From NCBI GenBank assembly GCA_036267755.1, contig DATAVK010000071.1:1-28352 (forward strand): a DNA stretch of 28,352 bases, in the 5' to 3' direction. The notes beneath the pieces were generated by a model, which was not told where the DNA came from, ran no database searches, and saw only the letters and a program-made list of their open reading frames with translations. Of this stretch, positions 6,934-14,637 are shown one piece after another. Source of the stretch: DATAVK01 sp036267755. Its GTDB lineage: Bacteria; Actinomycetota; Actinomycetes; JAFAQI01. Both the position numbers and the translations under genes were made by a program. The number at the start of each line of letters is the position of its first letter. Position 1 is the stretch's first letter.

Positions 6934-7830
6934 ATGCCCCGCTTCGAGGTCGTCAGTGCGGACGGCACCCGAGTGATCGCCTGGCGCAACGAGGGCGCGG
7001 GCACGCCGGTCCTCATCTGCAACGGCCTCGGCACACCACCGATCACGTGGCCGGGCATCATCGCCGACGGCAGCGGGTTCGACGTCCGCACCTGGTACTA
7101 CCGAGGTACGGCGGGCGGTGAACGCCCGGCCGACCTGACGAAGGTGACCGTCGCGGACCACACCGACGACGCGCTCGCGGTCCTCGACAGCGAGCAGATC
7201 GACTCCGCGGTTCTGGTGTGCTGGTCGCTGGGCGTCAACGTCGGCTTCGAGCTGCTGCGCCGGCACCCGGACCGGGTCGCCGGGATCCTGGCGGTCGCCG
7301 GCGTCCCGGGCGGGACGTTCGGCGCGATGGGTGCACCGCTTGGGATCCCACGTCCGCTGCGCCACCTGGCCGGTCTCACCGGGGCCCACACCGGCCACGC
7401 GATCGGTCGGCCGCTCGGGTGGGTGTCGCGTCACATCCCGCTGTCCCGGATGACCGCCCAGGTCATCAGTCACAGCGGCTTCGTGCTGCCCCGGGCCACA
7501 CCCGACCGGTTGCTGCCGACGCTCGAGGAGTTCCGCGAGCACGACTTCCGCTGGTACTTCACGCTGGCGCTCGCGGCGGCCTCCCACCCGCCGATGGACA
7601 CGTCGTTCGTCGACGTTCCAGTGTCGTTGGTCGCAGGTCGGTACGACGTGCTGGCCTCCCTGCACGCGATGCGCACGGCGGCGGCCCGGATTCCCGGCGC
7701 CCAGCTCACCGTCCTGGCTGGCTCACACTTCCTGCCGCTGGAGTTCCCGGACGAGCTGACCGACGGGCTGCGTGCGCTGGTCCGGCGTACCGGGCTCCCG
7801 GACGATCTCAGCCCGTCAGCCGCTGGCTGA
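6934..7830 (+). CDS. Alpha/beta hydrolase
   Basis: A 298-residue alpha/beta-hydrolase fold protein, divergent from ilvD. The first strands read VISWR-type then PVLICNGLGTP (oxyanion region near residue 30). The nucleophile elbow is CWSLG with Ser98, the acid is probably Asp238 in AGRYDVL, and the base His265 in AGSHFLPLEFP. The first Gly of the usual GxSxG elbow is Cys here, a variation seen in some family members that need not abolish activity. A helical lid region (about residues 130-215) separates Ser from Asp. The substrate cannot be predicted. ATG 6934 starts directly at the first strand (MPRFEVVSADG); the open frame further upstream is antisense to ilvD and is rejected. Its last 23 bases overlap the 3' end of the convergent gatB gene. 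Confidence 0.85.
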   Translation: MPRFEVVSADGTRVIAWRNEGAGTPVLICNGLGTPPITWPGIIADGSGFDVRTWYYRGTAGGERPADLTKVTVADHTDDALAVLDSEQIDSAVLVCWSLGVNVGFELLRRHPDRVAGILAVAGVPGGTFGAMGAPLGIPRPLRHLAGLTGAHTGHAIGRPLGWVSRHIPLSRMTAQVISHSGFVLPRATPDRLLPTLEEFREHDFRWYFTLALAAASHPPMDTSFVDVPVSLVAGRYDVLASLHAMRTAAARIPGAQLTVLAGSHFLPLEFPDELTDGLRALVRRTGLPDDLSPSAAG

Positions 7831-9298
7831 GCAGCTCGCGCGCACGTCGGGCGTCGGCCGAGCCACCGGTCGCCTTCATCACGGCACCGACCAGCGGACC
7901 GAGCGCCCCGGGGTTGCCGGACCGCACCTTCTCGGCCACGTCGGGCTGGCTCGCGATCGCGGCGTCGACGGCCGCGACCAACTCGTCCTCGCCGGCAACC
8001 TGCCAGCCGTGGGCCTTGATGACGGCGTCGATGTCGCCCTCACCGGCGAGTACGGCGTCGATGACCTGACGGGCGAGCTTGTTGGTCAGCGTCCCCTCGT
8101 CCTCGAGCTCACTGATCCGGGCCACCTCGGCCGGCCCGACGGCGAGCTCGGTGACGTCGACGCCGAGCTCGTTCGCGCTGCCGACCAGGTAGCCGAGCCA
8201 CCAGCCCTTCGCCTTGGTGGCGGAGGCGCCCGCCGCGATGCTCTCGGCCACCAGGTCGAGGACTGCGGCGTTCGTCAGCTGCTCGATGTCGACCGGCGTG
8301 AAGCCGTGCTCCGCCGCGAACGCTGCGCGCCGCTCGCTCGGCGGCGCTGGTAACGAGGCCCGGATCCGCTCCACCTGCTCGGCCGGCGGCGCCAGCGGGA
8401 CCAGGTCAGGCTCGGGGAAGTACCGGTAGTCCTGGGCCTCCTCCTTGCTGCGCCCCGGGCTCGTCGTCCCGCTGTTCTCGTGGAAGTGACGGGTCTCCTG
8501 GACGATCCGTTCGCCGGCGTCGAGCCGGGCGCCCTGACGCTCGACCTCGTAACGGACGGCACGCTCGACCGAGCGCAGCGAGTTGACGTTCTTGGTCTCC
8601 GACCTGGTCCCCAGAGTCGTCGAGCCACGCGGTGTCAGCGAGAGGTTCACGTCGCAGCGCAGCGACCCCTGTTCCATCCGGACGTCGGAGACCTCCAGCC
8701 CCCGCAACACGTCGCGCAGCTCGGTGACGTAGGCCTTCGCGACGGCGGCCGCCTTCACCCCGGTTCCCGCCACCGGCCTCGTGACGATCTCGACCAGCGG
8801 GATGCCGGCCCGGTTGTAGTCCACCAGCGAGTGGGTCGCACCGTGGATCCGACCGGTCGAGCCACCGACGTGCAGCGACTTGCCGGTGTCCTCCTCCAGG
8901 TGGACCCGCTCGATCTCGATCCGGTACACCTCGCCGTCGACGGTCACGTCGAGGTAGCCATCGATACACAGCGGCTCGTCGTACTGGCTGATCTGGTAGT
9001 CCTTCGGCATGTCCGGGTAGAAGTAGTTCTTCCGGGCGAAGCGGCACCACTGCGCGATGGTGCAGTGCAACGCGAGACCGATCCGGATCGAGAACTCGAT
9101 CGCCTTCTCGTTGGTCACGGGCAGCGATCCCGGCAGCCCAAGGCAGACCGGGCAGACGTGGGTGTTGGGAGCGGCACCGAAGACGGTCGAGCAGCCGCAG
9201 AACAGCTTCGTCGCGGTGCCCAGCTCGACGTGGGTCTCCAGCCCGAAGACCGGGTCGTAGTAGTCGAGCACCTCGTCGTAACCGGTCGTGAGCGTCAT
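7808..9298 (-). CDS. gatB: Asp-tRNA(Asn)/Glu-tRNA(Gln) amidotransferase subunit B
   Basis: Subunit B of the GatCAB transamidosome. It binds misacylated Glu-tRNA(Gln) or Asp-tRNA(Asn), phosphorylates the side chain with ATP and accepts ammonia from GatA. The protein has 496 residues. The N-terminal kinase-like cradle begins YYDPVFGLETHVELGTATKLFCGC, with zinc-type cysteines at 34, 36, 49 and 52 (CGC and CPVC). The motif ARKNYFYPDMPKDYQISQYD follows, and the C-terminal tail is the helical YqeY-like domain that contacts tRNA, ending in GALGPLVGAVMKATGGSADA. ATG 9298 follows AGAGG by one base. The partner genes gatC and gatA lie 7-8 kb away, separated by def, DUF3097 and the peptide importer, so balanced expression must be achieved from separate promoters. 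Confidence 0.98.
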   Translation of the reverse strand: MTLTTGYDEVLDYYDPVFGLETHVELGTATKLFCGCSTVFGAAPNTHVCPVCLGLPGSLPVTNEKAIEFSIRIGLALHCTIAQWCRFARKNYFYPDMPKDYQISQYDEPLCIDGYLDVTVDGEVYRIEIERVHLEEDTGKSLHVGGSTGRIHGATHSLVDYNRAGIPLVEIVTRPVAGTGVKAAAVAKAYVTELRDVLRGLEVSDVRMEQGSLRCDVNLSLTPRGSTTLGTRSETKNVNSLRSVERAVRYEVERQGARLDAGERIVQETRHFHENSGTTSPGRSKEEAQDYRYFPEPDLVPLAPPAEQVERIRASLPAPPSERRAAFAAEHGFTPVDIEQLTNAAVLDLVAESIAAGASATKAKGWWLGYLVGSANELGVDVTELAVGPAEVARISELEDEGTLTNKLARQVIDAVLAGEGDIDAVIKAHGWQVAGEDELVAAVDAAIASQPDVAEKVRSGNPGALGPLVGAVMKATGGSADARRARELLSQRLTG

Positions 9299-9303
9299 AC
9301 CTC

Positions 9304-9309
9304 TAGATT
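9304..9309 (+). promoter_or_regulatory. -10 box of def within the 19-base gatB/def divergent gap
   Basis: TAGATT lies eight bases before ATG 9318, giving a 5' leader of zero to two bases. On the other strand GACAAT lies eight bases before gatB ATG 9298. The two divergent promoters would have to overlap within or beside the 19-base gap between the start codons. A -35 box for either would lie inside the opposite gene. Confidence 0.45.
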
Positions 9310-9317
9310 GTCACGTC

Positions 9318-9800
9318 ATGGCCGTCAGGGAGATCCGGCGCTGGGGCGACCCGGGGCTGCGGACGGCGTGCGACGAGGTGACCGTCTTCGACGACCGGAT
9401 CAAGCGGCTGTGCGACGACCTGATCGACACCGTGACCGCGGAGGACGGCCGCGCCGGGCTCGCCGCCAACCAGATCGGCGTGGGGCTGCGCGCGTTCTCC
9501 TGGTACGTCGATGGCGACCTGGGCGTGGTCGTGAACCCTCGCCTGGTCTCGACCAACGGCGAGCAGGACGGCGACGAGGGTTGCCTGTCGCTGCCGGGGC
9601 TGTGGTTTCCCGTCGTACGCGCGGAGTTCGCGGCGGTCGAGGGCGTGGACGCGACCGGCGCGCCGTTGCGGGTGTCCGGCACTGGCCTGATGGCGCGGTG
9701 TCTCCAGCACGAGTGCGATCACCTCGACGGCAAGCTGTACGTCGATCGGCTGACCGGTGACCTGCGCCGCGAGGCGCTGCGAGCAGCCCGCGGCCTCTAG
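9318..9800 (+). CDS. def: Peptide deformylase
   Basis: Metal-dependent removal of the formyl group from the N-terminal Met of nascent chains, acting at the ribosome exit. The 160-residue protein has all three family motifs: GLAANQIG at residues 47-54 (Asn where many have Pro), EGCLSLPG at 87-94 with metal ligand Cys89, and HECDHLDG at 131-138 with the two His ligands and catalytic Glu132. It is of the short type without the C-terminal helix extension of class I enzymes. ATG 9318 is preferred over the upstream in-frame 9288, because the earlier start would run into gatB and the protein proper begins MAVREIRRWGDP. Its TAG stop shares the tetranucleotide CTAG with the stop of the convergent DUF3097 gene. 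A methionyl-tRNA formyltransferase partner is not in the window. Confidence 0.96.
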   Translation: MAVREIRRWGDPGLRTACDEVTVFDDRIKRLCDDLIDTVTAEDGRAGLAANQIGVGLRAFSWYVDGDLGVVVNPRLVSTNGEQDGDEGCLSLPGLWFPVVRAEFAAVEGVDATGAPLRVSGTGLMARCLQHECDHLDGKLYVDRLTGDLRREALRAARGL

Positions 9801-10624
9801 GCGCTTTCCGCCGGAGCGGTCACGAAGTCGATGAGGGCTTCGACCGGACCGAGCAGCGCCGGCTCGAGGTCGGTCCAGCTTCGTGCCGCCTTGCGCACCC
9901 GCAGCCACGCGGTCGCGGCGTCGGGGGCTCCCAGGTGAGCGGCCATCGCGTCCTTCCAGGACAGCCCCTTCGGAATCTCCGGCCACGCCGTCATCCCCAG
10001 CCGCTGCGGCTTCACTGCCTGCCAGATGTCGACGAACGGGTGCCCCATCACCAGGACGTGCGGACCCGCAACCGCCGCGGCGATCCGGCTCTCCTTGCTG
10101 CCGGGCACCAGATGGTCGAGCAGTACGCCGAGCCGCGCGTCGTCGCCGGGATCGAACGACCGCACCACCTCGGGCAGGTTGTCGGCACCTTGCAGCAGCT
10201 CAACGACGACCCCCTCCACACGCAGGTCGTCACCCCAGATCTGCTCGACCAGCTCGCTGTCGTGCCGACCCTCCACCAGGATTCGGCCGGCCCGGGCGAC
10301 CCGGGCGCGCTGACCGTGGACGGCAACCGAGCCAGAGGCAGTGCGGCTGGAGGCGACCGGCGAGGCGGTGACCGGCCGCTCCAGCGTCACCCGCTCGCCC
10401 TCGAGCAAGAACCCGGCCTTCGCCCAGGGGAACAGCCGATGTCGGCCATGTCGATCCTCGAGGGTCAGCGTGGCGCGCTCCCATTCGACGACGGCGCCGC
10501 AGAAGCCGGACTCGGCGTCCTCGACCACCATCCCGGCCTCGACGGTGACGGTCCGGAAGGTTCGTCGGGGGCCCAGCCGGTTGGCGAGGACGTCGGGTCC
10601 GTAGTCCCGGCGGGGAATGTCCAC
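9797..10624 (-). CDS. DUF3097 family protein
   Basis: A 275-residue protein of unknown role that I recognise as the actinobacterial DUF3097 family. The N-terminal part (residues about 1-100) begins DIPRRDYGPDVLANR and is rich in beta strands with a GAVVEWERATLTLEDRHGRHRLFPW segment. The second half has ILVEGRHDSELVEQIWGDDL at about 115-134 and LGVLLDHLVPGSKESRIA at about 165-182. The EGxxD and DH spacing resembles a Toprim domain of primases and nucleases; this is my inference from pattern alone. No membrane segment or signal peptide is seen. GTG 10624 lies seven bases after the stop of the ABC transporter ATPase on the same strand, so it may be read from that transcript. Convergent with def, sharing a CTAG at the two stop codons. 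Confidence 0.8.
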   Translation of the reverse strand: MDIPRRDYGPDVLANRLGPRRTFRTVTVEAGMVVEDAESGFCGAVVEWERATLTLEDRHGRHRLFPWAKAGFLLEGERVTLERPVTASPVASSRTASGSVAVHGQRARVARAGRILVEGRHDSELVEQIWGDDLRVEGVVVELLQGADNLPEVVRSFDPGDDARLGVLLDHLVPGSKESRIAAAVAGPHVLVMGHPFVDIWQAVKPQRLGMTAWPEIPKGLSWKDAMAAHLGAPDAATAWLRVRKAARSWTDLEPALLGPVEALIDFVTAPAESA

Positions 10625-10631
10625 CCGCCGC

Positions 10632-12695
10632 TCAGCCCGCAGCCGTCGGAGCGGTGCCCGCGCCGTTGGCGAGCGCCGGCACCGGGTCGATCAGCGGGAA
10701 GTGGCAGGCGGCGGCGTGACCCGGCCCGAAGGACCGCAGCTGTGGCGTCTCCTCCGCACAGAGCTCCCGGGCCCGGGGGCACCGGGTGCGGAACCGGCAG
10801 CCCGACGGCGGGTTGATGGGGCTCGGCAGCTCGCCGCGGACTCCGATGTCGTCGGTAGACCGGTCGATGGTGGGATCCGGGATCGGAATAGCGGAGAGCA
10901 GGCCCGCGGTATACGGGTGAGCCGCCCGGTTATAGATGTCGTCACCGCTGCCGGTCTCGACCAGCCGGCCGAGGTACATCACGCCGATCCGATCGGACAG
11001 ATACTTCACCACGGCGAGATCGTGCGAGATGACGACGTAGGTCAGATTGTGCTCGGCCTGCAGCCGCTTCATCAGGTTGAGCACCTGCGACCGGATGGAC
11101 ACATCGAGCGCGCTCACCGGCTCGTCGGCCACGATGACCGCGGGGTTGAGCATGAGCGCGCGCGCCAGCCCGATGCGTTGCCGCTGCCCGCCGGAGAACT
11201 CGTGGGGGAAGCGGTCGACTGCCGATAACGGGAGCCCCACTTCCTTGAGCATGCTGGCAATCATGGCGCGTCGAGACGTGCGGTTGCCGACGCCCTGGAT
11301 GACGAGGGGCTCGGAAAGGATGGTGCCGACCCGCATCCGCGGGTCGAGCGACGCGTAGGGATCCTGGAACATCATCTGCAGGTCGCGGCGGCGCCGTCGA
11401 AGCCGACGGCCGCCCATCTTCGCGACGTCTTCCCCGTTGAGCAGCAGCTCCCCCGAGTTGGGTCGGTCCAGGGCGACGATCAGCCGGCCGAGCGTCGTCT
11501 TGCCACATCCCGACTCGCCGACGAGCCCGAACGTCTCACCGGCCTGCACCGTGACGGACACCCCGGACACGGCCTTGACCGAGCCGCGATATTTCGCTGG
11601 GAGCAGCGAGTTGCCGACCGGGAACTCCTTGACCAGCTCGCTGATTTGCAGCAGTGGTGGCCCAGCGGCATCGGCGGCACGGGCTCGCTCGACACCGCGA
11701 ACCGCGGTCGGCCGCTCACCCAGACCATCGACCGGGTGCCAGCAGGCAAAGGAGTGCGACGGGTTGTCGCCGGTCAGCGGCGGCTCCTCGACGCGACATT
11801 GCTCCGTGGCGAGGTGGCAACGAGGCGCGAAGCGACAGCCGTCGGGTGGGTCAGCGAGGTCGGGCGGAAGTCCAGGAATGGAGAACAGCACCGCGTTCGC
11901 GTCCTGATCGAGCTGCGGGATCGACCCCAGCAGCGACTGCGTGTAGGGGTGGTGCATGTGCGCGAACAGATCCCGAGTATCGGCCGCTTCGATCAGCTTG
12001 CCGGCGTACATCACGTTGATGCGGTCGGCTCGTCCGGCCACGACCCCCATGTCGTGCGTGATGAGCAACACCGCCATGCCGAGCTCTTCCTTGAGCCGGT
12101 CGAGCAAACTCAGGATCTGCGCCTGGATCGTGACGTCGAGCGCCGTCGTCGGCTCGTCGGCGATGAGAACCTTTGGTGCACACACCAGCGACATGGCGAT
12201 CAGCACCCGCTGCCGCAGGCCGCCCGAGAGCTGATGCGGGAAGTCGTCGAGGCGTTCGCGCGGGCGCGGGATCCCTACCAGGTCGAGCACCTCGGCGGCG
12301 CGGTCCAGACCCTCCTTCTTGCTCATCCCGCGGTGCAGCCAGGCCGGCTCGGCGACTTGGTACCCGATCGACTTCGTCGGGTTGAGGGCGGTCAGCGAGT
12401 CCTGGAAAACCATCGCGATGTCGTTCCCGCGGATCTTCCGGAGCTCATCCTGCGACAGCGACGTGAGGTCGGTGTCCTCGAACCTGATCGAGCCTTCGAC
12501 CACTCTGCCGCCGGGTGGCAGCAGTCCCATGATGGACAACCCGGTCATCGACTTGCCGCACCCCGACTCGCCCACCAGCCCGAGCGTTTCGCCGGCGTCC
12601 AGATGCAGGTCGATGCCGTCCACGGCACGCACCAGCGAAGACGCGAGTTGGATATGCGTCTTCAACCCGGTGATGTCGAGGATCCGCTCGGCCAT
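10632..12695 (-). CDS. Oligopeptide-type ABC transporter, two ATPase domains fused
   Basis: A 687-residue energiser for peptide or related solute uptake, carrying in one chain the two ATPases that are usually separate (DppD and DppF, or OppD and OppF). Domain 1: Walker A GESGCGKS at residues 42-49, signature LSGGLRQR, Walker B VLIADEPTTALD, and H-loop LLITHDMG. It is followed by the cysteine-rich tail typical of oligopeptide ATPases (GCRFAPRCHLATEQC ... FACWHP). Domain 2, from about residue 350, has a second GESGCGKT, FSGGQRQR, VIVADEPVSALD, VVISHDLA and a second tail (GCRFRTRCPRARELC ... AACHFP). Both sites look catalytically competent. ATG 12695 is one base after the permease stop; the frame extends further up but would overlap the permease. 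Last gene of the importer operon. The substrate cannot be read from the ATPase. Confidence 0.95.
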   Translation of the reverse strand: MAERILDITGLKTHIQLASSLVRAVDGIDLHLDAGETLGLVGESGCGKSMTGLSIMGLLPPGGRVVEGSIRFEDTDLTSLSQDELRKIRGNDIAMVFQDSLTALNPTKSIGYQVAEPAWLHRGMSKKEGLDRAAEVLDLVGIPRPRERLDDFPHQLSGGLRQRVLIAMSLVCAPKVLIADEPTTALDVTIQAQILSLLDRLKEELGMAVLLITHDMGVVAGRADRINVMYAGKLIEAADTRDLFAHMHHPYTQSLLGSIPQLDQDANAVLFSIPGLPPDLADPPDGCRFAPRCHLATEQCRVEEPPLTGDNPSHSFACWHPVDGLGERPTAVRGVERARAADAAGPPLLQISELVKEFPVGNSLLPAKYRGSVKAVSGVSVTVQAGETFGLVGESGCGKTTLGRLIVALDRPNSGELLLNGEDVAKMGGRRLRRRRRDLQMMFQDPYASLDPRMRVGTILSEPLVIQGVGNRTSRRAMIASMLKEVGLPLSAVDRFPHEFSGGQRQRIGLARALMLNPAVIVADEPVSALDVSIRSQVLNLMKRLQAEHNLTYVVISHDLAVVKYLSDRIGVMYLGRLVETGSGDDIYNRAAHPYTAGLLSAIPIPDPTIDRSTDDIGVRGELPSPINPPSGCRFRTRCPRARELCAEETPQLRSFGPGHAAACHFPLIDPVPALANGAGTAPTAAG

Positions 12696-12696
12696 G

Positions 12697-13623
12697 TCAG
12701 CGCTTCCGGAGCCGCACGTCGACCGCGTCACGCAGGGCGTCGCCCATGAAGTTGAACGCCATGACCGTCGCGATCAGGCAGCCACCGACCGGGTAGATCA
12801 ACCACCAGTACCCGTCCTGGAGATAGGTAACGCCGTCGGAGAGCTGATCACCCCAGTCGACCTGCGGGTAGTGCAGCCCGAAGCCGAGGAACCCGATGAA
12901 CGAGACGATCAGGATGGCATCGGCGATCTGGAACGTGATGTTCACGATGACCACGCTGAGCGCGTTCGGGATCAGATGACGGAACACCTGCCGTCGCTGG
13001 GTTGACCCCATCGCCTTCGCCGCCGAGACGAAGTCACGGGTGCGCAATGTCAGCACCTCTCCCCGAACCAACCGGGTAGGAACGAACCACGCGTTTAACC
13101 CGATGATGATCGAGAGCGTCACGACGGTGGCACCGTAGCGAGCCGAGAAGATCAGAATAATGAGGAAGGTGGGGATCGAGAGCCCCACATCCACGATGCG
13201 CATCAGGAACCCGTCGATAACACCCCCGACGAGGCCGGCAACGGCGCCATAAATCGTGCTCACCACGGTGGCAATCAGAGCTGTCAGCAGGCCGATCTCC
13301 AGCGAAGCCTGGCCGCCCCGCATCATCCGACCGAGCTCGTCGAAGCCGTTGGTATCGGTGCCCAGCGGATGGCCGGGGCCGGGGGGCAAGTTGTTGGCGC
13401 CGAGGTTTCCGGAGACTTGGTTGGTGTGGTAGACGTGCGGCCCCAGGAAGGAAAACGCGAGGAAGAACAGGACGACGGCGACTCCGACCAACGCCAGCCG
13501 GTTCTCCGCAAATGCCTTCAGCGTCAGGCGCCAGCCACTGCCCTGGGTGTAGATCTCGCCACCCTCGGACTCGGCGACAAGTACGTCCGCACCCGGCCCG
13601 AGGCCGCCCGGAGTCATCGTCAC
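12697..13623 (-). CDS. Oligopeptide-type ABC transporter permease (DppC/OppC family)
   Basis: Inner-membrane permease, 308 residues. After a soluble N-terminus the first transmembrane segment is LALVGVAVVLFFLAFSFLG (about 43-61), then a periplasmic loop containing HPLGTDTNGFDELGRMMRGG, the standard DppC/OppC landmark. Five further hydrophobic segments follow. The cytoplasmic EAA loop that contacts the ATPase is SAAKAMGSTQRRQVFRHLIPN at about residues 200-220. The C-terminus ends FNFMGDALRDAVDVRLRKR, also characteristic. GTG 13623 was chosen because the ATG 15 bases upstream meets a stop after six codons; an in-frame ATG at 13617 is an alternative. The gap to the preceding permease is 13 bases and the ATPase gene follows after one base, so these are tightly linked. 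Confidence 0.95.
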   Translation of the reverse strand: MTMTPGGLGPGADVLVAESEGGEIYTQGSGWRLTLKAFAENRLALVGVAVVLFFLAFSFLGPHVYHTNQVSGNLGANNLPPGPGHPLGTDTNGFDELGRMMRGGQASLEIGLLTALIATVVSTIYGAVAGLVGGVIDGFLMRIVDVGLSIPTFLIILIFSARYGATVVTLSIIIGLNAWFVPTRLVRGEVLTLRTRDFVSAAKAMGSTQRRQVFRHLIPNALSVVIVNITFQIADAILIVSFIGFLGFGLHYPQVDWGDQLSDGVTYLQDGYWWLIYPVGGCLIATVMAFNFMGDALRDAVDVRLRKR

Positions 13624-13636
13624 GGCGTCAACTCGC

Positions 13637-14584
13637 TCATGTCAGCCTGATCCGCGGGTCGGTCACGGTCAGGGCGATGTCGGCGATGAAGTTGCCGAGT
13701 ACGACGAGAACCCCGCCGACCAGCGTGTAGGCAAGCAGGATCGGATAGTCCTCGCTGAGCAGACTGTTGAAGAACAGCAGTCCGAGTCCCGGATAGTTGA
13801 AGACCTGCTCGGTCACCAGGTTGCCCGCCAGCAGGTCAGGGATCGAGAGCCCGACCAGTGTGACCATCGGCAGACTGGAGTTGCGGATCAGATGCCGGCG
13901 CAGCACGGCACGTTCCGGTAGGCCCTTCGCCCGAGCGACCTTGATGTAGTCCTGCGCCAGGTTGTCGAGCGCCGACGAGCGCATATAACGGGAGTAGCCC
14001 GCGACGGTCAGTGCGACCAGCGACGCGATAGGGAGCACCATCGACCGTGGGTCCTTGAGCACGCCGATGACCGTCGTGGCCTGGCTCGCCTCGAAGGGAA
14101 AGATCGGGGACTTCAGCGCGAACAGGTCGATGAGAATCAGCGACAGGAAGAAGATCGGCATCGAGTACAACGTGAAGCTGACCCCGGTCAGGACGTAGTC
14201 GCTGATCGAGTTGCGCTTGACCGCCTGGTAGATACCGAGCGGGACGGCGATGACCACGGCGAGGAAAAGCGAGATCCCCGACAGCAGTGCACTGCGTCCG
14301 GCGTTCTCCTTGAACAGGTCGCTCACCGACTGGTTCAGCTTGTAGGAATAGCCGAGGTTGCCATGGAGCGTCTGGTTCACGTACGTGACGAACTGACGAA
14401 GGAACGGCCGGTCGTAGCCGTTGGCATGGTTGAAGCCGGCGATCGCTGCCGGCGACGCCTTGATGCCGAGAACCGCGCGGGCCGGCGAGGGCGCGATGAT
14501 GTGGAGCATCGTGAAAGTGACGAACATGATGCCAAACACGACGATCACGGCGCTGACGAACCGGCGCAGGATGTAGGAGATCAT
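13637..14584 (-). CDS. Oligopeptide-type ABC transporter permease (DppB/OppB family)
   Basis: Partner permease, 315 residues, starting MISYILRRFVSAVIVVFGIMFVTFTMLHI, the first membrane helix and hallmark of DppB/OppB. About six membrane segments are visible in all. The periplasmic loop after helix 1 is the usual length, with YDRPFLRQFVTYVNQTLHGNLGYSY. The EAA loop is VARAKGLPERAVLRRHLIRNSSLP at about residues 215-240, and the family motif EQVFNYPGLGLLFFNSLLSEDYP follows. ATG 14584 has an AGG directly against it but no well-spaced ribosome site. The 53-base gap back to the binding-protein gene contains a short CCCGG...CCGGG inverted repeat that might reduce read-through, as often seen where the binding protein is made in excess; this is inference. 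Confidence 0.95.
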   Translation of the reverse strand: MISYILRRFVSAVIVVFGIMFVTFTMLHIIAPSPARAVLGIKASPAAIAGFNHANGYDRPFLRQFVTYVNQTLHGNLGYSYKLNQSVSDLFKENAGRSALLSGISLFLAVVIAVPLGIYQAVKRNSISDYVLTGVSFTLYSMPIFFLSLILIDLFALKSPIFPFEASQATTVIGVLKDPRSMVLPIASLVALTVAGYSRYMRSSALDNLAQDYIKVARAKGLPERAVLRRHLIRNSSLPMVTLVGLSIPDLLAGNLVTEQVFNYPGLGLLFFNSLLSEDYPILLAYTLVGGVLVVLGNFIADIALTVTDPRIRLT

Positions 14585-14637
14585 CCTGCGCCCGGCCGGT
14601 CAGTCTGGTCCGGGCACCTCGCCAGTTCGATGACCGC

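Noticed and set aside
14585..14637. CCCGG...CCGGG repeat between binding protein and permease as a terminator
   Set aside because: The stem is short and there is no U tract. It is mentioned only as a possible attenuating structure, not as a feature.
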